A stretch of DNA of 64,000 nucleotides from Sphingobacteriales bacterium (GCA_016708305.1 JADJGB010000001.1:310001-374000), one strand, 5' to 3'; positions 10,960-20,510 are shown, counted from the first letter of the stretch. Notes: generated from the sequence alone by a model not told the origin. A program made the numbers and translations.

Positions 10960-12034
10960 TTATTTTGATGAGCTAATAAGTATTTCATTGTTATTCATTT
11001 TATAATTAAAAGAATTGGCCGTTTTTAATGCTTTTAGCGCTTGTTCAACAGTTTCTTTTTCAAAAGAGCCGTTGAAATTGAGTTTCTGCACCTGGGTATC
11101 CCCAAAGTTGATTTTTACGTTGTACCAACGCTCCAATTTTGAAGCAAGTGTGGCAAAATCATCGCCCCTGAACTCCAGTCGGTTATAAATCCATGCAGTT
11201 TCAATGCGTAGCGGCTCGGCTTTGGTACTGTCAATTTGTTTGATGATTATTGAATTTTTTACAGAAGCGGCAGCCACTTTTACTGTCTCGATCTTGCTAT
11301 GGATTGCGCGCGGCAAAATCAACTTCTGGTTGGGATAAAGCAGGATGGGCTGAAAACTATTGTCATCGCTTTTGGATACATTTACCAGGCCCCTGTAGAG
11401 GGTGGTTTCCACATTTTCATCATCCTGGTAGGCCTTCACATTAAATGCGGTGCCCAGCACTTTGATATCAATATTGTTGGCATGAACAATGAACGGGCGG
11501 TCAGGGTTTTTTTTCACATCAAAAAAAGCCTCTCCTTTCAGTCTCACTTCCCGGGTATTGCCTTTAAAATCATTTTCATAAAATAGTTCAGACCCGCGTT
11601 CAACCAAACTTTGACCCATCCGGCAAAATCATTTGATTACGATTGCCATTTTTGGCTGTCAGCACGGGTTTTTGAGCGGGTGGAGTGATAATGGTTTCAT
11701 TGCCCGATAAAAACCACCAGGCGCCCAGACACAAAAGAAAAACAGCCGCCGCAGCGCTCATCCAGTATAGAATAGGTCGTTTTTTGGCAGATTTTTGTGG
11801 TTTATTGCTTTGCAAAGATGCTTTGCGAATGATTTTTGCCACATTTTTATCTAATTGGCCGTTTTGCATTACAGGTTGGTCTTTCTTTTGCAGTGTTTGC
11901 AGCAATATGCTGTATTGCTGCTGTATGGCAGGGTCTTCCGAGAGGTATTTTTGCAATGCCTCCTTTTCTTCTGCAGAAGCCTCGCCAAAAATATTTCTGG
12001 CCATCAAATACCATATTCTGTTGTTTTCTGACAT
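10960..12034 (-). CDS. FecR-type anti-sigma factor (frameshifted)
   Basis: Inner-membrane regulator that relays a signal from the STN domain of a TonB receptor to an ECF sigma factor. The start at 12034 (MSENNRIWYLMARN) is preferred over one 11 codons upstream because it matches the usual cytoplasmic start. A cytoplasmic helical part (about 1-90) is followed by one membrane helix (YWMSAAAAVFLLCLGAWWFL), then the periplasmic FecR domain (LKGEAFFDVKKNPDRPFIVH, VLGTAFNVKAY) and a C-terminal STN-like/DUF4974 domain. The reading frame changes near 11610, where two single-base losses break the expected DGSKVWLNAGSEL stretch. No sigma factor gene lies next to it, which is unusual. Confidence 0.87.
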
Positions 12035-12204
12035 AAAACAAAAATGCCTGTTCTTTAATAAGGACAACAGATAAAAGGGTATCTACTAAACAATATTTAA
12101 ATTTTTTTATACCCTCAGGTGATGGGTTTAATAAATGGCGCTAAATATTGGATAAATGAATATTTAGAACCTAATAAGCATAAATCAGTATAGAAACGAA
12201 ATCA

Positions 12205-12639
12205 TTAAAAATGTAGAAAAAATTCTTTTTCATCCACTCCTTTGGTAAGATCCTGCAATGAAGTGTTTAATAAAAAATCGGTTAACCGTTTTTTAATTTC
12301 TACATATTTGAAGTGGGCGGGGCAGGGTTTTACATCTGAGCATATCTTCAAGCCCAATACACATTCGTGCAGCAATTTATTACCGTCAATTGCCTGCACA
12401 ATATCAAATAACGATATCCTTTCCGGCGCATTTTCCGGTATAAAAAAACCTCCATGCCTGCCCTTTACCGATCCAATTACTTTTTCAGATGCCAGCGTTT
12501 GCAAAACCTTTGCCGTAAATGCGCGCTGTAACTTAGTATTGTCCACAATTTCATCGATAGTTACCAACTTTCCTTTGGTGGATTGAGTGGCAATCCAGAT
12601 ACAGGCTTTTATGGCATATTCGGCAGCGCTCGAAAACAT
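12205..12639 (-). CDS. Rrf2 family Fe-S transcriptional regulator, NsrR-like
   Basis: A 144-residue winged-helix regulator of the Rrf2 family. The N-terminal part (SSAAEYAIKACIWIA, then FTAKVLQTLASEKVIGSVKG and RHGGFFI) is the Rrf2 DNA-binding domain with its wing. Three cysteines at C93, C100 and C106 lie in the loop that binds an iron-sulfur cluster in IscR and NsrR; their spacing is close to the NsrR arrangement. The gene sits beside the porin and nrfHA genes, so control of nitrite/nitric oxide stress genes is a reasonable inference. A palindrome lies about 40 bp upstream of its start. The specific ligand cannot be told from sequence. Confidence 0.85.
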   Translation of the reverse strand: MFSSAAEYAIKACIWIATQSTKGKLVTIDEIVDNTKLQRAFTAKVLQTLASEKVIGSVKGRHGGFFIPENAPERISLFDIVQAIDGNKLLHECVLGLKICSDVKPCPAHFKYVEIKKRLTDFLLNTSLQDLTKGVDEKEFFLHF

Positions 12640-12679
12640 TGCGGTATAATATTAGAAAGTTAAGTGAACACAATTGCTT

Positions 12680-12702
12680 TTTTCCAAAAAAGTATTGGAA
12701 AA
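12680..12702. promoter_or_regulatory. Inverted repeat upstream of the Rrf2 regulator
   Basis: Eight-base arms TTTTCCAA and TTGGAAAA are separated by seven bases, about 40 bp upstream of the Rrf2 start and 22 bp beyond the stop of the outer-membrane barrel gene. It could be an autoregulatory operator or a weak terminator; there is no U-tract on the minus strand beyond the stem, which favours an operator. Confidence 0.35.
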
Positions 12703-12723
12703 TCAGCAAAAATAGACACATTA

Positions 12724-14079
12724 TTAAAACTTAGCCGAGAATATCTTGGGGCTAATGTTAATACTCAGCCACAACCAATCCTGCCAGTTTCTTGCATTGG
12801 GCGTATTTTTTATGGTACGCAAGGAGGCAGTATGCAGGAAGGTGGAGTATCCACCCGTTAAACCCACTGTCGGCAGAATTTGTTTTGTAAAGGTAAAATC
12901 TAACTCCCCACCCAGATTTTTGGACATTTCTTGATTTCTTATATCCAAAATTTTTCCTGCCGAACGAAAAATATGGGTATTTAATCCCAGCGTGGTTTTG
13001 GCCGATGTCTTATAGCCAATATTAAAATACAAATCCATCAACCCTGCATTAGCATGCCCGTTCCCCACATAAAAATAATCCATAAATCCATAAAATTTAT
13101 GATGAGTGCCATAGAGCGGGTCAAAAACATGCGTTTCATTAGATGCATTTTTGCTGCTGTCGCCACTCAGATAATCAAGACCCAAGGTCAGATTCAATGG
13201 TTTTGAAGCCTGGTATCCCAAAGCGCCGGATAATAAATAAGCGCTCTTATTTTTTCCGTTGGCAGCCTTGCCCGATTGATAATAAGCGGTGATTTGCGGT
13301 TTCAATCTGCCATAATTGCCAAACCAGTTGCCACCCATTGTTTGCATATTGTTTACCTTGCCCGACACGATGATGCCGCCGGACATAGCATCTGATTTAT
13401 AACCTAAGTTGTTGAATAATAATGATATAGTTGATTGTTCACTTAACTTAAACTTACCGTGTAATAGCTCCAGATGATAGTAGGGCTGCGCATCGGCAGG
13501 TGTAAAGTATTGGCCTGCGGGATTATTGATATTCAGCCCGGCAGCCTTATAGTTTTGGTTAAATGCAAACCAGGACGGGATTTCGCTTTTTGCGCCTTTT
13601 ACCGAAAAATTAAGCGCATCGTGGCTTCTGCCGGCAGGGTGCCAGTCTAAAGTGCCAAATAAACGGTCATCATCCAACGAAATCATTTGTCGGCCAATTT
13701 TGGTGCGGATATTGTCGGCCAATTTAACATCACCATAGGCCTCAAAAACAGTCATTGAATTGGAGCCGGCTGCATCATTCACAAGTACCTGATTGGACTG
13801 CCCCCAAATGTTCACGTTTTGTAGCGAAACCCTCATTTTAAGTGCATCTGTATTGGCATAATCCATTGTCAGGCGTGTACGGTTATTGACCAATATTGCC
13901 GGAGCTTCTCCATCCTGAAGCGGACGGTAAGCGCCATTTCGATACTCGGTACGCGGACGAATTTGAGCCGATATGGAAAATTCATTTTTAGTGGTTTCTT
14001 TTTTTTCCTGTGTATTTCCCGTTTTGGGAATGATGAAGATGACTGCAAACAATAAAAGTGAAATGATTTTGGTATCCAT
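12724..14079 (-). CDS. Outer-membrane beta-barrel (alginate-export-like porin)
   Basis: A 451-residue exported protein with a signal peptide (MDTKIISLLLFAVIFIIPKTGNTQ) followed by alternating beta strands and an aromatic C-terminal strand typical of outer-membrane barrels. Segments such as FSISAQIRPRTEYRNG, RTRLTMDYANTDALKMRVSL and IGRQMISLDDDRLFGTLDWH match the alginate-export/porin-like family (PF13372) found next to respiratory and nutrient-uptake genes in Bacteroidota. It is divergent from nrfH and shares the 184-bp intergenic control region with it, suggesting a role in uptake of nitrite/nitrate or another anion under the same control; substrate is not visible in the sequence. Confidence 0.72.
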   Translation of the reverse strand: MDTKIISLLLFAVIFIIPKTGNTQEKKETTKNEFSISAQIRPRTEYRNGAYRPLQDGEAPAILVNNRTRLTMDYANTDALKMRVSLQNVNIWGQSNQVLVNDAAGSNSMTVFEAYGDVKLADNIRTKIGRQMISLDDDRLFGTLDWHPAGRSHDALNFSVKGAKSEIPSWFAFNQNYKAAGLNINNPAGQYFTPADAQPYYHLELLHGKFKLSEQSTISLLFNNLGYKSDAMSGGIIVSGKVNNMQTMGGNWFGNYGRLKPQITAYYQSGKAANGKNKSAYLLSGALGYQASKPLNLTLGLDYLSGDSSKNASNETHVFDPLYGTHHKFYGFMDYFYVGNGHANAGLMDLYFNIGYKTSAKTTLGLNTHIFRSAGKILDIRNQEMSKNLGGELDFTFTKQILPTVGLTGGYSTFLHTASLRTIKNTPNARNWQDWLWLSINISPKIFSAKF

Positions 14080-14159
14080 AACTGTTAAATAATTTATTAA
14101 ACAATACTATTTTGTCTTTTTATATTTTGCAAAGAAAAACTATGACCGGTATTTATAAA

Positions 14160-14236
14160 ATGATATAAATCATTCTATTGATTATATACAATATGATAAA
14201 TGTCATAGTATTGTAAGTATTCAACCTATAGATTTG
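14160..14236 (+). promoter_or_regulatory. nrfH promoter with two FNR/CRP-type boxes
   Basis: Box 1 (14160-14173) is ATGAT-N4-ATCAT, a perfect inverted repeat. Box 2 (14192-14207) is TATGAT-N4-GTCATA. Their centres are 33 bp apart, three helical turns. A perfect Bacteroidota -7 element TAGATTTG lies at 14229-14236. A start of transcription about 5-7 bases after it puts box 2 near -42, the class II activator position, and box 1 near -75. This is similar in form to FNR sites (TTGAT-N4-ATCAA). The activator itself is not in the window. Confidence 0.6.
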
Positions 14237-14263
14237 CACAATTAAGATTATTTTATCTTTTTT

Positions 14264-14872
14264 ATGTCGCTTTCGTTAGAAAAAATAAATATCGGCAAAA
14301 ACAAAAAACGATACAGGTTTATAATCCCTGTATTGTTGGGTCTGATTATTGGGTTGATTGGATTTATTTTATACATTTCCAAAGCCCACTCATATCTGTC
14401 CGATGATCCTAAAGCCTGCATCAACTGCCACATTATGGCGCCGGAATATGCTACCTGGTCGCACTCCTCGCACGGTAGAAATACGGTGTGTAATGACTGC
14501 CATGTGCCTCACGACAATTTTGTAAGAAAATATTACTTCAAAGCAATGGACGGGTTGAGGCATGCCACCATCTTTTCATGGCGCGCCGAGCCTCAGGTTA
14601 TACGAATGTTAAAACCCGGCGAGACCGTAGTGCAGGAAAACTGTATTCGTTGTCATGATCAGCTGAATAGCGTAGTGAGTACCGCCGTAACTGCCAAACA
14701 GGCACGCCACGGGGAAGGGAAACTGTGCTGGGATTGCCATACCGATGTGCCGCACGGCACCAAACGGGGATTAAATTCGGCGCCCAATGCCCGCGTTCCA
14801 CTTGCAGAAACTCCTGTGCCTGAATGGCTTGATAAAATGATTAAAGAAAACAAACACACAAATAAAGATTAA
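14264..14872 (+). CDS. nrfH: Cytochrome c nitrite reductase small subunit NrfH
   Basis: Membrane-anchored tetraheme quinol dehydrogenase that passes electrons from menaquinol to NrfA during reduction of nitrite to ammonium. One N-terminal membrane helix (IIPVLLGLIIGLIGFILYIS) is followed by four heme-binding sites: CINCH, CNDCH, CIRCH and CWDCH, with the family's CHIMAPEYATWSHSSHGR stretch after the first. Length (202 residues) is normal. It starts nrfH-nrfA, 18 bp upstream of nrfA, and is preceded by two FNR-like boxes. Confidence 0.96.
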   Translation: MSLSLEKINIGKNKKRYRFIIPVLLGLIIGLIGFILYISKAHSYLSDDPKACINCHIMAPEYATWSHSSHGRNTVCNDCHVPHDNFVRKYYFKAMDGLRHATIFSWRAEPQVIRMLKPGETVVQENCIRCHDQLNSVVSTAVTAKQARHGEGKLCWDCHTDVPHGTKRGLNSAPNARVPLAETPVPEWLDKMIKENKHTNKD

Positions 14873-14890
14873 TATCATAAACATACATTT

Positions 14891-16356
14891 ATGAAAAGAA
14901 AAAACCTTCTGATTGTTATACTTTTGGCTGCTTTTGCTTTCGGTTTGGGATTATTGGCCAATTCGATTATTCAGCGCCGCGCCGAATCGAAAGTGTTGTC
15001 TTATCAGGCAAACAACCTGAGCCCGTTTGAGTCGGTTAATGAAAAATGGGAGGAGTTTTATCCCCGCGAATACCAGTCATGGAAAATGACTTCCGACACT
15101 ACTTTCAAATCAAAATACCATAGCAGCAATATAGTGGATTTGCTTGAAGAACGCCCCGAAATGGTGATTCTTTGGGCAGGATACGCTTTCTCCAAAGACT
15201 ATGGCACCCCTCGCGGGCACTATTATGCCATAGAAGACGTATATCACTCATTGCGCACCGGCGCACCCAGCGATACCAGCAAAGGTCCTCAACCCGGTAG
15301 TTGCTGGACCTGTAAAAGCCCTGATGTTCCCCGAATGATGAACCAGATAGGCGCTGAGAAATTCTATAGCTCCAAATGGGCTGATTTGGGCAGTGATGTG
15401 GTGAATTCAATCGGATGTGCAGACTGCCACGATTCCAAAACAATGAATCTGACCATTACCCGTCCGGCATTAGTGGAAGCTTTGCAAAGAAAAGGAAAAG
15501 ATATCAGGCAAGCCACCCAGCAGAAATGCGCTCTTTAGTATGTGCGCAATGCCATGTGGAGTATTATTTCAAGGGCGACAACAAATACGTAACCTTCCCC
15601 TGGGATAAAGGAATGAATGCCGATGATATTGAAAAATATTATGACACTGTTCAGTTTGCCGATTATGTACACAAACTGAGCCGCACACCCATCATAAAGG
15701 CGCAACATCCTGATTATGAGGTATTTGAACTGGGTATTCATGCGCAAAGAGGCGTTTCCTGCGCCGACTGCCACATGCCTTACAAATCGCAGGGCGGTAT
15801 CAAATACACCGATCACCATATTTCCAGTCCATTGGCCAATATCAATAATACCTGTCAGGTTTGCCACAGAGAAGGTGAAGCAGTTCTTGCAAAAAACGTG
15901 TATGACCGTCAGGATTATGTGTTTAATTTAAGAAACAGACTCGAAAAACAATTAGCAAAAGTACACCTGATGGCCAAGTTTGGCTGGGACAATGGCGCTC
16001 AGGAGACCGAAATGAAACCCATTTTGCAACTGATTCGTAAATCACAGTGGCGCTGGGACTTCATCACTGCTTCGCATGGCGCTGCATTTCATGCTCCCAT
16101 CGAATCACAAAGAGTTTTGGGCGATGGTATGTACTATGCCATGCAAGCCGAGCAAGGCATCAACGACTGGATACTTAAAAGGTGTAACCGCCAAGTTCGT
16201 AATGCCTGACATCAGCACCGCAAGGCAAAAGCCCAACAGTATATCGGTCTGGATATACCCAAAGAAAAAGCAGCTAAGGAAAAGTTTTTGAAAGATGTAT
16301 TACCCCAATGGCTTCAAAAAGCTAAAGAAAAAGGGTTGCTGATTACTAAAAATTAG
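14891..16356 (+). CDS. nrfA: Pentaheme nitrite reductase NrfA, ammonia-forming (frameshifted)
   Basis: Periplasmic catalytic subunit that reduces nitrite to ammonium. The sequence has an N-terminal signal/anchor, the special active-site heme motif CWTCK (Lys ligand) in SCWTCKSPDVPRMM, and four CxxCH sites: CADCH (before DSKTM), CAQCHVEYYF, CADCHMPYKSQGG and CQVCH. Three single-base changes break the frame: a lost G near 15524 before EMRSLVCAQC, an extra A near 16180 before GVTAKFVMPD, and a lost G near 16232. All are at short homopolymers, and correcting them gives a normal protein of about 490 residues ending KGLLITKN. Sequencing error is therefore likely. A strong terminator follows. Confidence 0.93.
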
Positions 16357-16378
16357 GGATAATTAAATTTGATTTGAT

Positions 16379-16414
16379 AAAAAGCTCAATCGGTGCCAAT
16401 TGATTGAGCTTTTT
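16379..16414 (+). terminator. Rho-independent terminator of nrfHA
   Basis: A perfect 13-bp stem AAAAAGCTCAATC / GATTGAGCTTTTT encloses a 10-nt loop, 22 bp after the nrfA stop. The T-run lies at the 3' side of the stem, as expected for termination of nrfHA. The next gene, resB, starts 187 bp further on. Confidence 0.88.
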
Positions 16415-16601
16415 GATTAATAAAAACTATTTTTGAAAATTCTTAAAGAAGTATTGCTGAAATGGGGTAGTAAAATATAAATGATTGAAACAGAAGGAAC
16501 TAACAGTATATTTTTTAAAATAACAAAAATGACGGTTTCTTAATCAGGCTTCTTTTCCCATACAACATAACAATTTAATATATATACACTGATAAATAAA
16601 T

Positions 16602-17823
16602 ATGACATTCGAAAAAACATTTCACGACAAAGCTCAATATAAAAAGTCAGTATTAATAGCATCGGCCTTTTTACTCATCGGTGTATTAATGGAGTTGTTT
16701 TTTGGGCATTTACCTAGGTCGTTATTTTCTTTTCCGGGAAATATCTGGATGACGGTAGGTTTTGTAACAGTGTTTACAGCACTTTTTTTTTTAGCAAGAA
16801 AAACAGATTTGGTAATACTATTGAGCAGTGTGCCATTTGCCGTTACCACCATCATCATCTTAGGGGTTCTCACCATCGGGTTGGGAAGCATCAATCTGAG
16901 CGACCACCACACCCAGGGTTTAGCCGGAAAAATAGGGTTGGATAATATTACCACTACCTGGTATTTTGCCTTCATATTCTTTATGACCCTCGTCAATCTT
17001 TGGCTGGCCATACTGAAGAGAGCCCTTTTCTTTCAAAAAAAGAATATTACATTTTTATTAAACCATTTTGGGCTTTGGCTTACCCTGTTTGCAGGAGTGA
17101 TGGGGCAAGGCGATCTGATGCGGCTGACTATGCAGCTAAAACCCGACACCCCCGAGTGGCGCGGAACTGACGAAAACGGCCACCTTGTCGAATTGCCATT
17201 AGCATTGGAACTCAAACGCTTCAAGATGGAAACCTATCCCAATAAGCTTTTTGTAATAAACCGTGAGGGCGAAGCATTGCCCAAAATACGTCCTGAAAGT
17301 TTTTTGCTGGAAAAGGATAGCCTGACACACCAACTTCTTAACTGGAAAATAACCCAGCATCAATATATAGACAGCGCCGTTTTGGTAAGAGAACATGAAT
17401 GGGGCAAACACCAAATGTGGGGTTCTACCAATGCAGCAAAGGTTACGGCAGAAAATTTGAAAACCGGTGCTAAAGAAACAGGATGGGTTGCCGCTGGAAA
17501 TTTTCAGTTTCCGCCGGAGACGATTAATTTAGACAGCAATCATATACTCATCATGGCTCCTGCGGAGGCGCGTGAATTTGAGTCAGCGGTGCTGGTTTAT
17601 GAAAAAGGAAAGATGAACACCGAGAAGAAAAATTCAGGTAAACCATCCTATTCAGGTAAACGGCTGGAAGATTTATCAGACAAGTTATGACGAAAAATTA
17701 GGTCGTTATCCGAAACAAGTATTGTAGAATTAGTTATAGATCCTTGGGTTACCAATGGTTTATGCAGGTATCTTTATATTAATTGCAGGCTCTGTAGCCT
17801 TTTTAATCCAAAACAGAAAATAA
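16602..17823 (+). CDS. resB: ResB-like cytochrome c biogenesis protein (frameshifted at 3' end)
   Basis: Membrane protein of the system II cytochrome c maturation complex that works with CcsA to deliver heme to apocytochromes. Four N-terminal hydrophobic segments (about 15-170) are followed by a large periplasmic part. The last 130 bp contain at least three frame changes: near 17637 the frame passes to VNGWKIYQTSYDEKLGR, then to SETSIVELVIDPW, then to MVYAGIFILIAGSVAFLIQN, which is the final membrane helix of ResB ending at TAA 17821-17823. This gives a complete protein of about 405 residues if corrected. It abuts ccsA by one base and serves the many c-type hemes of NrfH/NrfA just upstream. 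Confidence 0.84.
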
Positions 17824-17824
17824 A

Positions 17825-18616
17825 ATGTGGCAATATTTTCCATATATAACTTTCGGTATGTTAGGCCTCTGGCTGCTATCAACCTATTTTTTATACTTAC
17901 GAAAAAACGGTTCAGGATTGGCTGTAGGGCTGCATTTGCTGGCTACGCTGATATTGGGAGTTTTTATTACCATCTTATGGATAAAACTTGAGCGACCGCC
18001 ACTGCGTACCCTGGCCGAAACAAGGATATGGTACTCCTTTTTTCTGGGAGGAATCGGGGTTATCCTTTATTATATGTATCGTCAAAAATGGATGCTCTCC
18101 TATTCGGCATTAATGGGGTCGATATTTATTTTGGTTACTTTTTTCAGGCCCGACAGTTTCAATAAGACCCTCATGCCTGCCCTGCAGAGTGTATGGTTTG
18201 TGCCGCATGTGGTGGTTTATATTTTTGCTTATGCCATGTTGGGGATGGCCACCGTTGTAGCATTGAAGGGCGTATATAATTACAAAAAGAAACAAAATAC
18301 GGATAATGCCGTACTTATAGCAGACAGACTGGTCAATGTAGGTTATGCCTTCCTTACTTTCGGTTTGTTGTTTGGCGCCCTATGGGCAAAGGAAGCCTGG
18401 GGCCACTATTGGACATGGGATCCAAAAGAAACCTGGGCATTTATCAGTTGGTTGGGATATCTCATTTACATTCACTACCGTTATAAATACAAAAACACAA
18501 CAGCAATCACCGCGTTTACAATTATCATTGCTGCTTTTGTATTGATATTAGTATGCTGGTTTGGAGTTAATTATTTGCCTACCGCATCTCAGAGTGTACA
18601 TACTTACACCGGATAA
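17825..18616 (+). CDS. ccsA: CcsA/ResC-type cytochrome c heme-handling protein
   Basis: Polytopic inner-membrane protein of about eight helices, 263 residues. The tryptophan-rich WWD-type motif is clear in WAKEAWGHYWTWDPKETWAF near the C-terminal third, and conserved His residues flank it (VPHVVVYIFAY upstream, a later IHYRYKY). With ResB it transfers heme across the membrane and attaches it to CxxCH sites. It begins one base after the resB stop, so the pair is translationally close. The neighbourhood (multiheme NrfHA) shows why the system is needed; CcsA of this short length is normal for Bacteroidota. Confidence 0.93.
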   Translation: MWQYFPYITFGMLGLWLLSTYFLYLRKNGSGLAVGLHLLATLILGVFITILWIKLERPPLRTLAETRIWYSFFLGGIGVILYYMYRQKWMLSYSALMGSIFILVTFFRPDSFNKTLMPALQSVWFVPHVVVYIFAYAMLGMATVVALKGVYNYKKKQNTDNAVLIADRLVNVGYAFLTFGLLFGALWAKEAWGHYWTWDPKETWAFISWLGYLIYIHYRYKYKNTTAITAFTIIIAAFVLILVCWFGVNYLPTASQSVHTYTG

Positions 18617-18846
18617 ATTTAAAGTGGCTCATTTTACAAAATAACCTGTTTTTACAAAATGAAATGGTGAATTGGTTATTATTTAGCCCATATCTGTCGT
18701 AAGGTACCAATAACATGCCATGGCATTATCGAAAGGAAACAAGTGGGCAATATATTCTGATATTCCTATAATTAGAAATAATATCTACCTCCTATTTTAT
18801 TTCTATACCAAATGATGCAGGTTTCCTTCCTGCAAAAGTGAAAAAA

Positions 18847-19116
18847 TCATTTTATCCAACGCTGAAGAGCAGGAATTTTCTTCACAAACATAGTTGCAAA
18901 TAAAGACATTGGGAATCCCATAGCTTTCATTTTGCCCTTTACAAATTCCTGCATTTGCACAACAGTCCAATCGGGATGTTTAAACTGTCCATTTTCATAA
19001 CAATAGATGCAGTACATTTTGTTGATTGTGCCATCTACATTCGTACCACCTCCGTTGGGCGATCTTTTCAGAGGCATACCACAACTCTGACAATTCTTAT
19101 AAGATTGGTTGTCCAT
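18847..19116 (-). CDS. Small putative zinc-ribbon protein
   Basis: A protein of about 89 residues belonging to the putative zinc-ribbon family PF12674. It shows CQSCGMPL and CIYCYENGQF, giving the two CxxC pairs for one zinc ion, and a helical tail ending RWIK. An ATG at 19164 would overlap the upstream VOC gene; the ATG at 19116 (MDNQSYKNCQSCG) is preferred since family members start just before the first CxxC. Function of the family is not known; it is often encoded beside VOC proteins, as here. Confidence 0.75.
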   Translation of the reverse strand: MDNQSYKNCQSCGMPLKRSPNGGGTNVDGTINKMYCIYCYENGQFKHPDWTVVQMQEFVKGKMKAMGFPMSLFATMFVKKIPALQRWIK

Positions 19117-19150
19117 ATATTTCTTGTTTCCTGATTTTTTTTTGTAATAA

Positions 19151-19591
19151 TTAAATTTGACCATTGTATCTCGGATCGAAATCTACCATCCATTCAATCC
19201 CGAACTTGTCTCTGAACATTCCAAAATACGAGCCCCACGGACTGTCTTCAATGGGCATTTCCACCTGTCCGCCCGATGACAACGCATGAAAAATCCTGTC
19301 TGCTTCTTCCTTGCTCTCTGCGCTTATGGATATTTTGCTTCTTGTTTCATTTTCGTTATGCCGGCCCAATTGTTCGGGTGTATCGCTCCCCATCAGAAGA
19401 TCGTGTTTGCCGATCGGCAAAGCGATGTGCATCATTTTTTCGGCTTCTTTTTCAGTATGGATGCTGCCTTCAAAATTCATGTCCTTAAATCGTATTATGG
19501 CAGCATACTCGCCACCGAAAACTGACTTGTAAAAAGTGAATGCTTCCTCTGCGTTTCCATTGAAGTGAATGTACGGGTTGATGGATGCCAT
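19151..19591 (-). CDS. VOC family protein, PhnB-like
   Basis: A 146-residue protein with the vicinal-oxygen-chelate fold. It starts INPYIHFNGNAEEAFTFYKSVFGG, the standard PhnB/3-demethylubiquinone-methyltransferase-like opening, and ends GSYFGMFRDKFGIEWMVDFD. It is the first of three VOC genes in a row on the minus strand. Such proteins may act on small electrophiles or antibiotics, but the substrate cannot be told. Spacing to the next upstream gene is 10 bp, so they are probably co-transcribed. Confidence 0.85.
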   Translation of the reverse strand: MASINPYIHFNGNAEEAFTFYKSVFGGEYAAIIRFKDMNFEGSIHTEKEAEKMMHIALPIGKHDLLMGSDTPEQLGRHNENETRSKISISAESKEEADRIFHALSSGGQVEMPIEDSPWGSYFGMFRDKFGIEWMVDFDPRYNGQI

Positions 19592-19601
19592 GATATTTTT
19601 T

Positions 19602-20048
19602 TTAAAATTGATCGATTATTATTTTTGTTTGACCGGCCAGTACACTGCCGGCGTTAGATCTGTTCATCAATTCTCCCATGTTTTTGGGTATAATTTGCCA
19701 GCGCAGGCCAAATTTATCAATGCACCAGCCACACTTTGATTCAGCGCCTTCTTTAGTAAGATAGTTCCAGTATAAATCTATTTCTGATTGATCATTACAA
19801 AAGATTTGATATGCAAAGGAGTCATTGAATTTATGATGCTCTATTGCTGTAGTCATCAACAAAATACTTTGTTCAAACAAACTAACGTAACACATCTCTG
19901 CATTTCCACCCGGTGTTTCTCCTAAGGGAATTACCGCCTCTGCAACAAAATCATTCTTAAACAGACTTTTGTAATAGTGGGTCACCTGATCTGTTTTCCC
20001 GTCAGGTGTATGAAACCATAATGCCGGCATTAATTTCGTTTCTGCCAT
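19602..20048 (-). CDS. VOC family protein, 3-demethylubiquinone methyltransferase-like
   Basis: A 148-residue VOC-fold protein of the PF06983 group: LMPALWFHTPDGKTDQVTHY at the start, GGNAEMCYVSLFEQSILLM in the middle and CGWCIDKFGLRWQIIPKNM near the end. The name of the Pfam family does not imply a methyltransferase activity. The gene lies between two further VOC genes in a compact minus-strand group. Confidence 0.83.
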   Translation of the reverse strand: MAETKLMPALWFHTPDGKTDQVTHYYKSLFKNDFVAEAVIPLGETPGGNAEMCYVSLFEQSILLMTTAIEHHKFNDSFAYQIFCNDQSEIDLYWNYLTKEGAESKCGWCIDKFGLRWQIIPKNMGELMNRSNAGSVLAGQTKIIIDQF

Positions 20049-20081
20049 TAATTATATTTTTATGTGTAGCCCTATTTATTG

Positions 20082-20492
20082 TTATGCCTGTTGTGGAAGC
20101 TTACTCATATCCATAAAGAATATTTCCCAGGTATGTCCGTCAAAATCTTCTATTGTGCGTTGTTGCATGAAGCCGTAGTCCCTCATTTCATTTGGCTCTA
20201 TTCCTCCGGTCTTTAATCCGGCTTCGACAATCCGGTTCACATCCTCCAGGCTTTCGACCGACAGTGAAAACAGCCCGGCCAATGCATTCCGGGTATCGGA
20301 AATCGGTTTAGTCGCAAAGTGTGTAAATTTGTCGTGTGTCATAATCATTACGAAGATGGCTTCGCTCCAAACCATGCATTTCGCCGTGTCGTCCGAAAAT
20401 TGAGGATTATTCGTAAATCCTAAGGCAGTATAAAAGTCCATGGATCGCTGAAGGTCTATAACTGCCAGATTGATGAAAATTTGTTTTGTCAT
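20082..20492 (-). CDS. VOC family (glyoxalase-like) protein
   Basis: A 136-residue VOC protein. FINLAVIDLQRSMDFYTALGF is the typical first beta-alpha-beta module and IEDFDGHTWEIFFMDMS the final metal-ligand strand (Glu). Members of this subgroup are annotated as lactoylglutathione lyase-like, but glutathione-dependent chemistry is not expected in many Bacteroidota. It is the first VOC gene of the minus-strand group and begins 18 bp after the DUF1801 gene. Confidence 0.83.
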   Translation of the reverse strand: MTKQIFINLAVIDLQRSMDFYTALGFTNNPQFSDDTAKCMVWSEAIFVMIMTHDKFTHFATKPISDTRNALAGLFSLSVESLEDVNRIVEAGLKTGGIEPNEMRDYGFMQQRTIEDFDGHTWEIFFMDMSKLPQQA

Positions 20493-20510
20493 TATCGTTT
20501 GATTTATGAA

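Noticed and set aside
18816..18834. Terminator for ccsA and the zinc-ribbon gene at TGCAGG...CCTGCA
   Set aside because: The stem is only six base pairs without a clear U-tract on either strand, so it was not listed as a feature.
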